The notes under the pieces are model-generated. The model made no database searches. It had not been told where the DNA came from and saw only the letters and a list, made by a program, of their open reading frames with translations. Positions 1-5,243 of a stretch of 5,243 nucleotides of DNA are shown piece after piece. Both the position numbers and the translations under genes were made by a program. The first letter of the stretch is position 1; every line of letters begins with the position of its first letter. The DNA comes from Endomicrobiia bacterium (GTDB lineage Bacteria > Elusimicrobiota > Endomicrobiia > Endomicrobiales > Endomicrobiaceae): NCBI GenBank assembly GCA_025998295.1, contig BNVT01000088.1, positions 1 to 5,243 of the forward strand, written 5' to 3'.

Positions 1-104
1 CTTCTCTCCTTGCTATCCTTGACTCTTTTATCAAATGCTTTCTTTACTCCCATTAATACTAAATCCATTACATCTGACCTAACTGCTTTCTTTTTTTGTT
101 TCAT
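1..104 (-). CDS. 5' end of an unidentified ORF at an IS-like terminus (partial)
   Basis: An ATG at 104-102 on the minus strand opens a frame that runs without a stop off the left edge, 34 codons in all. It begins MKQKKKAVRS and continues with a short amphipathic stretch (DVMDLVLMGVKKAF) and many lysines. I do not recognise the family. No strong ribosome binding site precedes it. The start lies about 50 bp inside a sequence resembling the terminal repeat of the transposase remnant at the other edge of the window. It could therefore be the first ORF of an insertion sequence, but its N-terminus does not look like an IS5-type transposase. A short chance ORF is also possible. Confidence 0.35.
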   Translation of the reverse strand, partial: MKQKKKAVRSDVMDLVLMGVKKAFDKRVKDSKER

Positions 105-160
105 AGTACTTCTATTGTACTTTTGTATGTTAGTTGTGTAGGAGGTCTAATGAGGATAAC
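1..160 (-). mobile_element. Probable insertion-sequence left end (partial)
   Basis: Read on the minus strand, positions 160-136 match the terminus at 4677-4701 read on the plus strand at 21 of 25 positions, sharing the core TCATTAGACCTC followed by YTACA. At this edge the sequence lies upstream of a minus-strand ORF start. At the other edge it lies downstream of a minus-strand transposase C-terminus. That is what left and right inverted repeats of one IS family would look like. Only the end of the element is in view, so its family, length and intactness cannot be judged. The outer boundary could be at 160 or nearer 150, depending on whether the outer bases belong to the repeat or to the target. 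Confidence 0.5.
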
Positions 161-180
161 CAAAGAATAATGAAGTGGCG

Positions 181-213
181 TTTTGTAATTCAAACTTTTG
201 GGATTTTACAAAA
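181..213. repeat. 8-bp perfect inverted repeat upstream of the M23 gene
   Basis: TTTTGTAA (181-188) and TTACAAAA (206-213) are perfect inverted copies separated by 17 bases. They lie just upstream of a -10-like TATGAT (223-228). A TTGGGA about 19 bases before that hexamer could be a poor -35. The arrangement could be an operator over the M23 promoter, but in AT-rich DNA an 8-bp A/T-heavy inverted repeat can arise by chance. Confidence 0.3.
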
Positions 214-239
214 ATTCTCTTATATGATAACATCATTTC

Positions 240-1189
240 ATGAAGAAGATTCATGAAATGAACGGCGAAATAAAAGAAAGAATTGCGGTTCTTTTTATTG
301 TGCATGGGCAAGAAAGTCCTTTTAAAATCAATATTTCTGTTTTATTTTTGTGCACCTTTATAATTTTATGGACTACCACGACCATTTGGTCAGGATATTT
401 TGCAGGTAAATACTTTGGTTGCATTAAAACAAAAGCTGATAACAAAATAATGCGGATTAAACTATCTCTATTTGCAAATCGTCTTGAAAAATCAAAACAT
501 TTGTTAGAAAAAGCACAAGTAAATGACGAAAAAAATCGTTTGCCTCTTGCTTTGAATGCAAAAAAATCAATTATCAAAGAAAGTTCATGTCAAAATCTTG
601 GCAAATGCTGCCCTACTCCGGCACAAATAAAAGCGCTTGCGGCAATTCTTTCAGACAATTTAAGCAAAATAAATTACCCGAATTATCGCAACAAGCAGAT
701 AATTTATATGCGCAATATAAATTTATGTATCGAAGTTACGATGAAATAATAGCTCATTTTATGATGGTGCCATGTGGCCGACCTTGTGATGGGCGTATAT
801 CTTCTTGCTACGGTTCCAGATCGCATCCGGCATTTCACGGTAAGAATTTCCATGACGGGCTTGATATCGCAAACACAATAAATACGCCTATACGATGCAC
901 AGCCGACGGAAAAGTTGTCTTTTCAGGGCGGCAATCTGGATATGGCAATATAATAGTTATAGAACATGATCATAATTATAGAACCGCTTACGGACATCTT
1001 TCAAAAAAACTTGTAACTTCGGGGACTCATGTGTACAGAGGGCAGGTAATCGCAAAAATGGGCAACACGGGGACATCAACTGGGCCGCATGTACATTATA
1101 AAGTTCATTTTAAAGGAAAAACTATAGATCCAAAACCATATCTGGCAGATTACCTTTTTGCTCAATCTAAAAGGAATTTTTATGCTTAA
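240..1189 (+). pseudogene. Membrane-anchored M23 zinc endopeptidase, frameshifted
   Basis: M23 (LytM/lysostaphin-type) metallopeptidases cut peptide cross-bridges in peptidoglycan in the periplasm. The first frame (240-749) gives a short cytoplasmic N-terminus, one membrane segment (about residues 32-54, ending IWSGYF), a helical linker and CPTPAQIKALAAIL, which resembles the GGPT-type linker of such proteins. The second frame (587-1189) carries the linker continuation PELSQQADNLYAQY, then DGRISSCYGSRSHP and the full catalytic domain. Zinc ligands are H and D of HDGLD and the second H of HVH (residues 89, 93 and 170 of that frame); HLS also survives. The frame changes by -1, as from a one-base deletion, at about 655-685. 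The start may be ATG 258 (MNGEIKER), preceded by AAGAAG, because ATG 240 has no SD. No slippery heptamer fits, so this is a pseudogene or a sequencing error. All catalytic residues remain, suggesting recent damage. Confidence 0.9.
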
Positions 1190-1420
1190 AAAGAAACCAA
1201 AAAAATAGTTTGACGCTGTTGAAACGGTAATAGGACAGAAGGTATCATAAAAACTGATAAGCAGAAAGCTTAGTAAAAGGAAATACTAATGTCTGTAAAA
1301 CAATCGAAATGCTCACCTCAAGCCAAAGTTTTTGGAGATATAAAAACAAATGTACTTGTTATTGCCCAAAAGTGCTCATTTTTACGGAAAATCTTTAACG
1401 ACAATAAAAGAAACAACTAA
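1182..1420 (+). pseudogene. Bactofilin (CcmA-like) remnant with several lesions
   Basis: Bactofilins are polymerising beta-helix cytoskeletal proteins that scaffold cell-wall enzymes, often encoded beside an M23 peptidase. The ATG at 1182 overlaps the M23 stop by 8 bp and follows AAGGA (1171-1175) at good spacing. Its frame reads MLKKKPKK, stop (TAG 1206), FDAVETVIGQKVS, stop (TAA 1248), which resembles a bactofilin N-terminus (FD..VIG). The reading then moves to a second frame, KGNTNVCKTIEM (1276-1311), and to a third, QAKVFGDIKTNVLVIAQ (from about 1319) ending TAA 1418-1420. VFGDI..NVLVIA fits the late bactofilin repeat (V.GDI...L.I..G..F). The total is about 80 codons against the usual 110-150, so an internal deletion is likely besides two nonsense codons and two frameshifts. 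The identification rests on motifs and context, not alignment. The third-frame piece could yield a 43-residue peptide from ATG 1289 but lacks an SD. Confidence 0.75.
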
Positions 1421-1435
1421 TGGAGCGGAAACAAT

Positions 1436-2089
1436 ATGATGAATTTTTTCAGAAGACACATACGTGTAATTTTTGTTGTGACAATCGTTGCTTTTATGGT
1501 AGGGATTTTTTGGGGTCCAGTGTCTTATGCTTTGAGACCAAAAGATTATATCGCTAAGGTGAACGGAACAAAAATACCTATATCGCGTTACAAAAATTTA
1601 GTAATGCGAAACAGTCAATTGATAAACAGTCAGTTTTCAGAAGAAATTTTAAATAGAATAAAAACAATGGTTATGAAAGAGCTAATACGAGAGGAAATTT
1701 TTTATCAGCAGTCGAAGATTTATGGAATTGTAGTTACAGACGAAGAATTACGGGTCAATATACAAAATTCAAAGGAGTTTAAAGATAAAAACAATGTTTT
1801 CAACAAAGATAGCTTCAAGGCAGTTTTAATCTCAGAACAAATGAGCCCAAAAGAATATGAATCGTTAAGGGAAAAACAAATTGCCGTCAATAAGGTAAAA
1901 GAGATGCTTGCATCTTCTGTAAAAGTATGGAAGCATGAGCTCGAAGAAAAAGTTAAACAAGATTCGTCAATCACAAAAGATGCTTTGAAGCTAGAAAAAG
2001 GAGACATTCTTTTAAACGAATGGTATTCAACCGTACGTGACAACTCTAAGATAGAAAATGGAAAAGGATTCACAATACATGGAAGGTAG
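1436..2089 (+). CDS. SurA N-terminal-type membrane-anchored periplasmic chaperone
   Basis: Predicted 217-residue protein with a short basic N-terminus (RRHIR), one membrane segment (about residues 11-32) and a periplasmic helical domain. The opening DYIAKVNGTKIPISRYK, the middle VMKELIREEIFYQQSKIYGIVVTDEEL in effect, and the later MSPKEYESLREKQIAVNKV follow the SurA/PpiD N-terminal chaperone pattern (a VNG..I....Y strand, then a helix feeding GI.VTDEEL). No parvulin (PpiC) isomerase domain is present. It would be a chaperone for exported or outer-membrane proteins rather than an isomerase. The C-terminal LLNEWYSTVRDNSKIE resembles the natural end of compact family members, so the gene may be complete, though the last dozen residues look irregular. 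GGAG at 1422-1425 lies 10 bases before ATG 1436; ATG 1439 is an alternative. It is the only apparently undamaged gene of the plus-strand cluster. Confidence 0.8.
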   Translation: MMNFFRRHIRVIFVVTIVAFMVGIFWGPVSYALRPKDYIAKVNGTKIPISRYKNLVMRNSQLINSQFSEEILNRIKTMVMKELIREEIFYQQSKIYGIVVTDEELRVNIQNSKEFKDKNNVFNKDSFKAVLISEQMSPKEYESLREKQIAVNKVKEMLASSVKVWKHELEEKVKQDSSITKDALKLEKGDILLNEWYSTVRDNSKIENGKGFTIHGR

Positions 2090-2428
2090 AAGCTCAAAGC
2101 GCAAGGCTGCTAATGCGCAAGCCAGATTGTCTAACAAAAAAGACAAATGAGCTTCGTAAATAAGTGGGCATTGCTTTTTTGGGTTTTGGTGTTAGTATTT
2201 GAAAAATCCTTACTTATCAAAGAAATTGCAAAAATGTACTGAAATACAAAAAGTCGGAAATTATCACGAGAAGCGTCAGAGGATTTTTAATGTCGCAACC
2301 AAAACGCAAAAAAGCAATGCCAGATTGACAGGAGTAAAGAGAGAAACATTTTTTATGTTCTAGTAAAAAATTTCTAAAATTTTGAGAAACAAGATAAAAA
2401 ATCCTAAAAGCAGAAAAACTGTGAGTTT
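2090..2428. other. Convergent intergenic region without a recognisable gene
   Basis: The region lies between the plus-strand chaperone and the minus-strand methionine synthase activation gene. All frames are broken by stops at short intervals. It holds a long inverted repeat (listed separately), and the word GCCAGATTG occurs twice in direct orientation (near 2120 and 2319). One frame gives short lysine-rich pieces, such as NAQARLSNKKDK, that might be coding debris, but I cannot name a family. I see no tRNA or known structured RNA. Confidence 0.5.
2167..2321. repeat. Long inverted repeat, 23-bp arms (22/23 complementary)
   Basis: The left arm 2167-2189 begins GGCATTGCTTTTTTG. The right arm 2299-2321 ends CAAAAAAGCAATGCC. 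They are complementary at 22 of 23 positions, the exception being G2182. An inner pair, AAAAATCCT (2202-2210) and AGGATTTTT (2280-2288), is perfectly complementary and correctly nested, leaving a terminal loop of about 69 bases. The 155-bp unit could fold as one long hairpin. It may be a miniature inverted-repeat element, an unusual convergent terminator, or a structured RNA. No clear target-site duplication flanks it. Confidence 0.7.
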
Positions 2429-2440
2429 TTAGAGAAACTC
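2414..2440 (-). terminator. Weak hairpin at the end of the activation-protein transcript
   Basis: AAAAACT (2414-2420) and AGTTTTT (2424-2430) form a perfect 7-bp stem with a 3-base loop. An overlapping alternative pairs GAGTTT with AAACTC (2423-2440). On the minus strand the first stem directly follows the TAA of the open tail and is followed by CTGCTTTT. It is A/T-rich and lacks a strong G/C stem, so termination efficiency is doubtful. Confidence 0.3.
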
Positions 2441-2533
2441 TTTAAGGTATTTTTCTTTTGCAGCTTCGTAACCGGCAGTAGCATCCTCCATTGTCTGTGC
2501 GTTATCCTTGAATATATCTAAAATTTTTGATTT
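2429..2533 (-). pseudogene. In-frame open tail after the activation-protein TGA
   Basis: Immediately after the TGA (2536-2534) the same minus-strand frame stays open for 34 codons to TAA (2431-2429). It reads as credible protein: KILDIFKDNAQTMEDATAGY, then EAAKEKYLKEFL. I do not recognise the family; it does not look like the usual end of the methionine synthase activation domain. It may be the true C-terminus cut off by a nonsense mutation, or the last remnant of a separate downstream gene that happens to share the frame. No start codon with an SD precedes it. Confidence 0.45.
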
Positions 2534-3172
2534 TCAATTTTGTGCCAGCCCCTTTTTGCTTTGTTGTTTTGTAACCCCAATTAAAGCTGAAATTGACTTT
2601 TCAGGCCGCATTTGACAAAACTCATTTAGCTTAATTCCTATATGTTCCGCACCAATCCAATCTAAAAATTCTCTATTATTCTCAAGATTCCAATCGCCAT
2701 ACCCAGGCGAATATCTTTTTGTTATGAAATTATTGTTATTTTCTTCGTAAGTTTTAATTTGCTCGTACGCAAGTATTATTGTTTCCTCAGCAGCAACAGA
2801 TCCTGCTGCATCAAAAATTAAAGCGTTGAAAATTTCTTTTTTCTTAAGACACCCATCCCTTTTGCTTTCTATTACATTATCAATAGTTACGCCAACACCA
2901 TAAACCTTAAAACTGTTTTTCAAAAGCATGGCGATATTGCTACTTTTTATTTTATAACCTTTTTTAAATAACACTTCGTCATTGATTATTGTTATATTTT
3001 CAAAAGCTGTTACAACTTTAGGCTTAATAAGCTTTTGGGCTAAACTTAAGTTTTCTTTTATAAGATTTGCAGTTTTATCATCAAGTTTTGTTTTAGTCTG
3101 CAAATACCCCAATCTTGCAAGCAGTTTATTGTATGGAATTTTCACTGTAGAAATTTTTATCATGGTTGACAT
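2534..3172 (-). CDS. Stand-alone B12-dependent methionine synthase activation protein
   Basis: Cobalamin-dependent methionine synthase is repaired by reductive methylation of cob(II)alamin with S-adenosylmethionine. In many anaerobes the activation domain is a separate protein. From ATG 3172 the product is 212 residues. The signature RYSPGYGDW (about 153-161) is the AdoMet-binding R.SPGY motif, followed by IGIKLNEFCQMRPEKSISALIGV (about 178-200), which matches the family's IG..L.E...M.P..S.S..IG. FDAAGSVAAEE (about 120-130) is the usual helical segment before it. The frame stays open upstream to 3325, but that part is translated palindromic repeat (MAGRALRKMF and onward), so the start is put at 3172 or 3163; neither has a clear SD. 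The C-terminus (TKQQSKKGLAQN) looks frayed and an in-frame coding-like tail follows the TGA, so the gene may be slightly truncated. Methionine synthase itself is not in the window. Confidence 0.88.
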   Translation of the reverse strand: MSTMIKISTVKIPYNKLLARLGYLQTKTKLDDKTANLIKENLSLAQKLIKPKVVTAFENITIINDEVLFKKGYKIKSSNIAMLLKNSFKVYGVGVTIDNVIESKRDGCLKKKEIFNALIFDAAGSVAAEETIILAYEQIKTYEENNNNFITKRYSPGYGDWNLENNREFLDWIGAEHIGIKLNEFCQMRPEKSISALIGVTKQQSKKGLAQN

Positions 3173-3204
3173 TTTATCAAATTTTATTATATCGATAAAA
3201 TAAC

Positions 3205-3490
3205 TCTCGCACGACAAACGCATGGAAGGCATATATTTCGTCAGCTGCTGTCGTGATTGTTCCCTTGCCACCTTTGCAATGCAGCTATATTTTATAAACA
3301 TCTTACGCAAGGCTCTGCCTGCCACCTCTTTTTTTAAAAAAGGGGACTACTGCAGAAGATCAATGTTTCACGTCACGCTACACATATCACCTCTTTTGCA
3401 AAAACTGGAATCACTGCAACGCGTTTTTTGCCTTTATTCCCCTTTTTGCAAAAAAAAGGGAATTACTACAATGCGTTTTTATTTTTTACG
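3205..3490. repeat. Cluster of degenerate palindromic repeats
   Basis: Three related hairpin units follow one another: CCTC-T-run-A-run-GGGG (3325-3345), CCTCTTTTGCAAAAACTGG (3390-3408) and ATTCCCC-TTTTTGC-A-run-GGGAAT (3436-3463). The last two continue with almost the same sequence, AATYACTRCAAYGCGTTTTT (3409-3428 and 3461-3480), differing only by transitions. To the left, AGGCTCTGCCTGCCACC (3310-3326) and the pair ACGACA (3211-3216) / TGTCGT (3249-3254) look like further decayed palindromic pieces. Units are spaced about 65 and 50 bp. The cluster fills the gap between two minus-strand genes, and the hairpins lack consistent U-tracts, so it looks like a REP- or MITE-type array rather than ordinary terminators. 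It contains no gene, although it adds a spurious N-terminal extension to the activation protein. Confidence 0.65.
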
Positions 3491-3516
3491 CTGTCTATTT
3501 TTGTTTTTTAAATTTT

Positions 3517-4347
3517 CTAATACAAAATAAGCACTTTTACCCTACCCATTATAGGAATTTCGTTTTTATACGGACCATGACAATCAGAGCCACCTGTCGC
3601 AATAAGATTAAACTCTTGGACCAAACTTAAAAATCTTTTAACTACATTTTCAGAATGTTTTATATGCCAAACCTCTATACCCTTAAGCCCATCTTTTATA
3701 AAAGTCTCAAATATATCCCTGTCGTTATAACCAATATAATATGGGTGAGCTATAACAGGAACTCCTCCGGCATTTAAGATAAGTTTTATCGCATCCCCTG
3801 GTGAAATACGACATTTAGGAACATATGCAGGTTTGTCTTTAGACAAATATCTCTCAAATGCTTACTGAGCACTCCCTACAAGTTTTTGTTCAAATAATGC
3901 TTTAGCAAAATGCAATCTTCCTATAACTTTATTACCAGCGTCTTTTACAAAACTATCATCTTTTAACTCTGCTCCGCTTTTTTTAAGCTTTTCAAAGATT
4001 TCCACGGCTCTGTCATGCCTTACTTTTTTAAAAACAGCTAAAGCTTCTTGGAATATTTCAGATTTATAATCCATGTAATACCCTAAAATATGAATTTCAT
4101 TTTTCTGGGAGTTGAACATAATTTCTAATGACAATTCTATACATGGAACAACTTCAACACCTGTTTCTACTTCCGCTTTCAAGGCTTCGTCGGTACCGTC
4201 TACGCAGTCATGGTCCGTTATGCTTATAGTAGAAAATTTCATCTTGGCAGCATACTCAACAGCTTCCTTTGGTGTAAATACGCCGTCAGAATAGTTTGTG
4301 TGAATATGCATATCAACATATAAGTTGCTAGTATTGTTATTGTTCAT
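3517..4347 (-). pseudogene. PHP-domain phosphoesterase (YciV/TrpH type), split by one in-frame TAA
   Basis: Members of this family are metal-dependent phosphoesterases; characterised relatives act on nucleoside 3',5'-bisphosphates or as 5'-3' exoribonucleases (RNase AM). The first part (4347-3862, 161 residues) has DMHIH (H14, H16), ITDHD (45-47), E71 of CIELS, EIHILGY (H86) and GRLHFAKAL (H146; usually GRPH). TAA at 3864-3862 interrupts it. The same frame continues AFERYLSKDKPAYVPK, then GGVPVIAHPYY, GIEVW and GSDCHG, ending TAG 3519-3517. Every expected metal ligand is present across the two parts, and the total of about 275 codons is normal for the family. Relatives read roughly QEAFDKYL at the break, so one GAA-to-TAA change explains it. 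GGAG (4359-4356) lies 8 bases before ATG 4347, a good SD. A fresh ATG at 3846 could start the second part, but neither part alone has the whole active site. Confidence 0.92.
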
Positions 4348-4349
4348 TA

Positions 4350-4676
4350 AAGTAACTCCGATGATGAAATTGCGAGGCTAATTCTTTTCACTTTTTGAAA
4401 ACGTTGTATATCCAAATATTTTATGCCCTTTGAATCTCTCGAGTCAAATACATAAAACCATTTAGAGACACATTAAGATCCAGATCATCTAAACTTGTTT
4501 ATTTGCAAACATTTGTTTGAATATTTGAAACATAGATCGCTTGAGTGGCTTTTGTGTAAAGTTGTCTTTTAGCATTGTTTAATTGTTAACCGGAAATAAG
4601 TAGAATTTTGACTATAAATTAGACTCTGTTTACGTATTTTTTGAAATCCACTTTCTAAGTCATCCATCTGTCACTC
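4350..4676. other. Gene-poor stretch upstream of the PHP gene, possible lost-gene tail
   Basis: No intact gene is visible. On the minus strand a frame reading VFDSRDSKGIKYLDIQRF, then QKVKRISLAISSSELL, runs to a TAA (4349-4347) that overlaps the PHP ATG as TAATG. A preceding piece in another frame reads LDDLDLNVSLNGF. This looks like the end of a decayed upstream gene once translationally coupled to the PHP gene, but I cannot name it. CAAACA-TT-TGTTTG (4506-4519) is a small perfect palindrome of unknown role. No convincing promoter stands out. Confidence 0.4.
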
Positions 4677-4704
4677 ATCTTCATTAGACCTCTTACAAAC
4701 CTTA

Positions 4705-5243
4705 AGTATTAAACTTTAGAATTACAAATACTCACAACCCAAGTTAAATCGCAGTCCAAAGCGTCTTTTGCTATTACTTATCTATTCTTTAGACTATTTT
4801 GAACCTTTTAACAAATACTTCGACATTTTCCACTATAATCATCTGATGAAATCTCCCTATTTAACTCCTTATCTTCTTTTGTCAGCTTTGAGTGTTTCTT
4901 TGATTTAACTCCTTATCTTCTTTTGTCAGCTTTTGAGTGCTTCTTTGATCTCTTTTTTTAGGGTTAGTGTGTTTGTATGTATTTTGCCTAAGTCCTACTA
5001 AATTGTTCCTTAAGAAACAAGTAATCAAGGTGTATAAAGGTGTTAGATATTGACACTCAATAGGGCTAAAAGCCCGTATGGATCTTCTGCCATGTATCTT
5101 ATTGTCTTTTTGTTTTTCTTTGCACAAATCAGTGTCTATTTCAAATAAACTAAGATCGTTCCTTGCCCTTATTATCTATGCACATATTACTTACTTATCT
5201 TTAATTGCCACTACTACCAACGGTTATTGTATGTCTATTATTC
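4705..5243 (-). pseudogene. IS5-type (DDE_Tnp_4-like) transposase relic
   Basis: Minus-strand fragments in several frames match, in the right order, the C-terminal half of IS5-type DDE transposases. In transcription order they are RHTI (5236-5225, as in KKRHT.K), RNDLSLF (about 5169-5149, as in G..HDL.LF with H changed to N), GLRQNTYKHTNPKK (about 4997-4956, as in GYQG...H.N..IPKK), LTKEDKELN (4929-4903 and again 4885-4859), IIVENVEVFVKRFKIV (4839-4792, as in VVVENVIGRLKRFKIL) and RRFGLRFNL (about 4766-4740). The E of VEN is the expected last catalytic acid. Numerous stops, frameshifts and an internal tandem duplication show that it is dead. The 81-codon open frame over 4882-5127 is a patchwork of these pieces, not a gene. 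Family assignment is by motif memory. Confidence 0.78.
4859..4947. repeat. 44/45-bp tandem duplication inside the transposase relic
   Basis: Two adjacent copies (4859-4902 and 4903-4947) begin ATTTAACTCCTTATCTTC and differ by one inserted T and one T/C change. On the minus strand each encodes LTKEDKELN. Because the family has this motif once, the second copy is a local duplication that arose during or after decay, and the near identity suggests it is recent. Confidence 0.92.

Larger units (their letters stand above)
4677..5243 (-). mobile_element. Degenerate insertion sequence, right end (partial)
   Basis: The element enters from the right edge and ends at a terminal sequence (4677-4701, core TCATTAGACCTC) shared with the left edge of the window. 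Its inside carries a minus-strand transposase relic running toward that end, so this is the right inverted repeat. The innermost repeat could equally start at GACCTC (4687), with TTA as target bases. That would suit the IS5 family's short TNA-type duplications, but the other end is outside the window. Confidence 0.65.

Noticed and set aside
251..577. 108-codon minus-strand ORF opposite the M23 gene
   Set aside because: It is a shadow of the N-terminal M23 frame, with no SD and no family resemblance.
640..700. Programmed -1 frameshifting in the M23 gene
   Set aside because: No X XXY YYZ slippery heptamer in the correct phase and no evident downstream stem were found in the overlap.
587..1189. 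Independent M23 gene starting at ATG 587
   Set aside because: Its first 25 or so residues are an out-of-frame reading of the linker encoded in the upstream frame (CPTPAQIKALAAIL), it has no membrane anchor or signal peptide, and no SD supports the start.
2525..2540. Selenocysteine recoding of the TGA in the activation-protein gene
   Set aside because: The sequence just after the TGA forms no stable SECIS-like hairpin and the family has no known selenocysteine near its C-terminus.
3173..3325. N-terminal extension of the activation protein from ATG 3325
   Set aside because: The translated extension is made of the palindromic repeat cluster and resembles no part of the family; the homologous part begins after ATG 3172.
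3325..3480. CRISPR array
   Set aside because: The units are imperfect hairpins of unequal spacing (about 65 and 50 bp) without constant direct repeats or unique spacers of regular length, and no cas gene is present.
3862..3864. Reassignment of TAA to an amino acid
   Set aside because: TAA ends other genes in the window (the M23 frame, for example), and the surrounding frameshifts show ordinary gene decay, so one nonsense mutation is the simpler explanation.
4882..5127. 81-codon minus-strand ORF as a real gene
   Set aside because: It is an accidental open frame through the transposase relic and its tandem duplication, with recognisable motifs present in other frames as well.

Overview
This is an AT-rich bacterial window (roughly two-thirds A+T by eye) dominated by gene decay. 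At least three recognisable genes are broken by single or multiple lesions, one carries an in-frame stop followed by a coding-like tail, and degenerate insertion-sequence remnants sit at both edges. The gene content is an M23 peptidase followed by a bactofilin, a membrane-anchored SurA-type chaperone, a stand-alone cobalamin-dependent methionine synthase reactivation domain, and a PHP phosphoesterase. Together with heavy pseudogenisation, this recalls Elusimicrobia, in particular the Endomicrobium symbionts of termite-gut flagellates, whose genomes are known to be rich in pseudogenes. That assignment is inference from protein style, not a database match.

Layout. Positions 1-160 hold the end of a probable insertion sequence with the start of a minus-strand ORF. 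Positions 240-2089 are a plus-strand cluster: a frameshifted M23 endopeptidase (240-1189), an overlapping, badly eroded bactofilin (1182-1420), and an apparently intact SurA-like chaperone (1436-2089). Positions 2090-2428 are non-coding, with a long inverted repeat. The minus strand then carries a B12-dependent methionine synthase activation protein (2534-3172), with an in-frame TGA followed by a 34-codon open tail. Next come degenerate palindromic repeats (about 3200-3490), a PHP-domain phosphoesterase split by one in-frame TAA (3517-4347), and a non-coding stretch that may hold the tail of another lost gene. From about 4677 to the end lies a ruined IS5-type (DDE_Tnp_4-like) transposase with an internal tandem duplication.

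How the genes relate. M23 peptidase plus bactofilin is a known envelope and cell-shape pairing: the bactofilin scaffold positions the peptidoglycan hydrolase. Here both are damaged while the neighbouring chaperone stays open, which fits loss of a cell-shape module in a host-protected symbiont. The methionine synthase reactivation protein implies that corrinoid-dependent methionine synthesis was or is used. The two insertion-sequence ends share a terminal sequence of about 25 bp (21 of 25 identical) and lie in the same relative orientation, so the decayed segment sits between two related elements.

I did not find a convincing new biological system. The strongest signals are the hidden bactofilin pseudogene, the one-lesion pseudogenes whose catalytic residues all survive (suggesting recent inactivation, tolerated readthrough, or sequencing error), the 23-bp inverted repeat at 2167-2321, and the paired IS termini.
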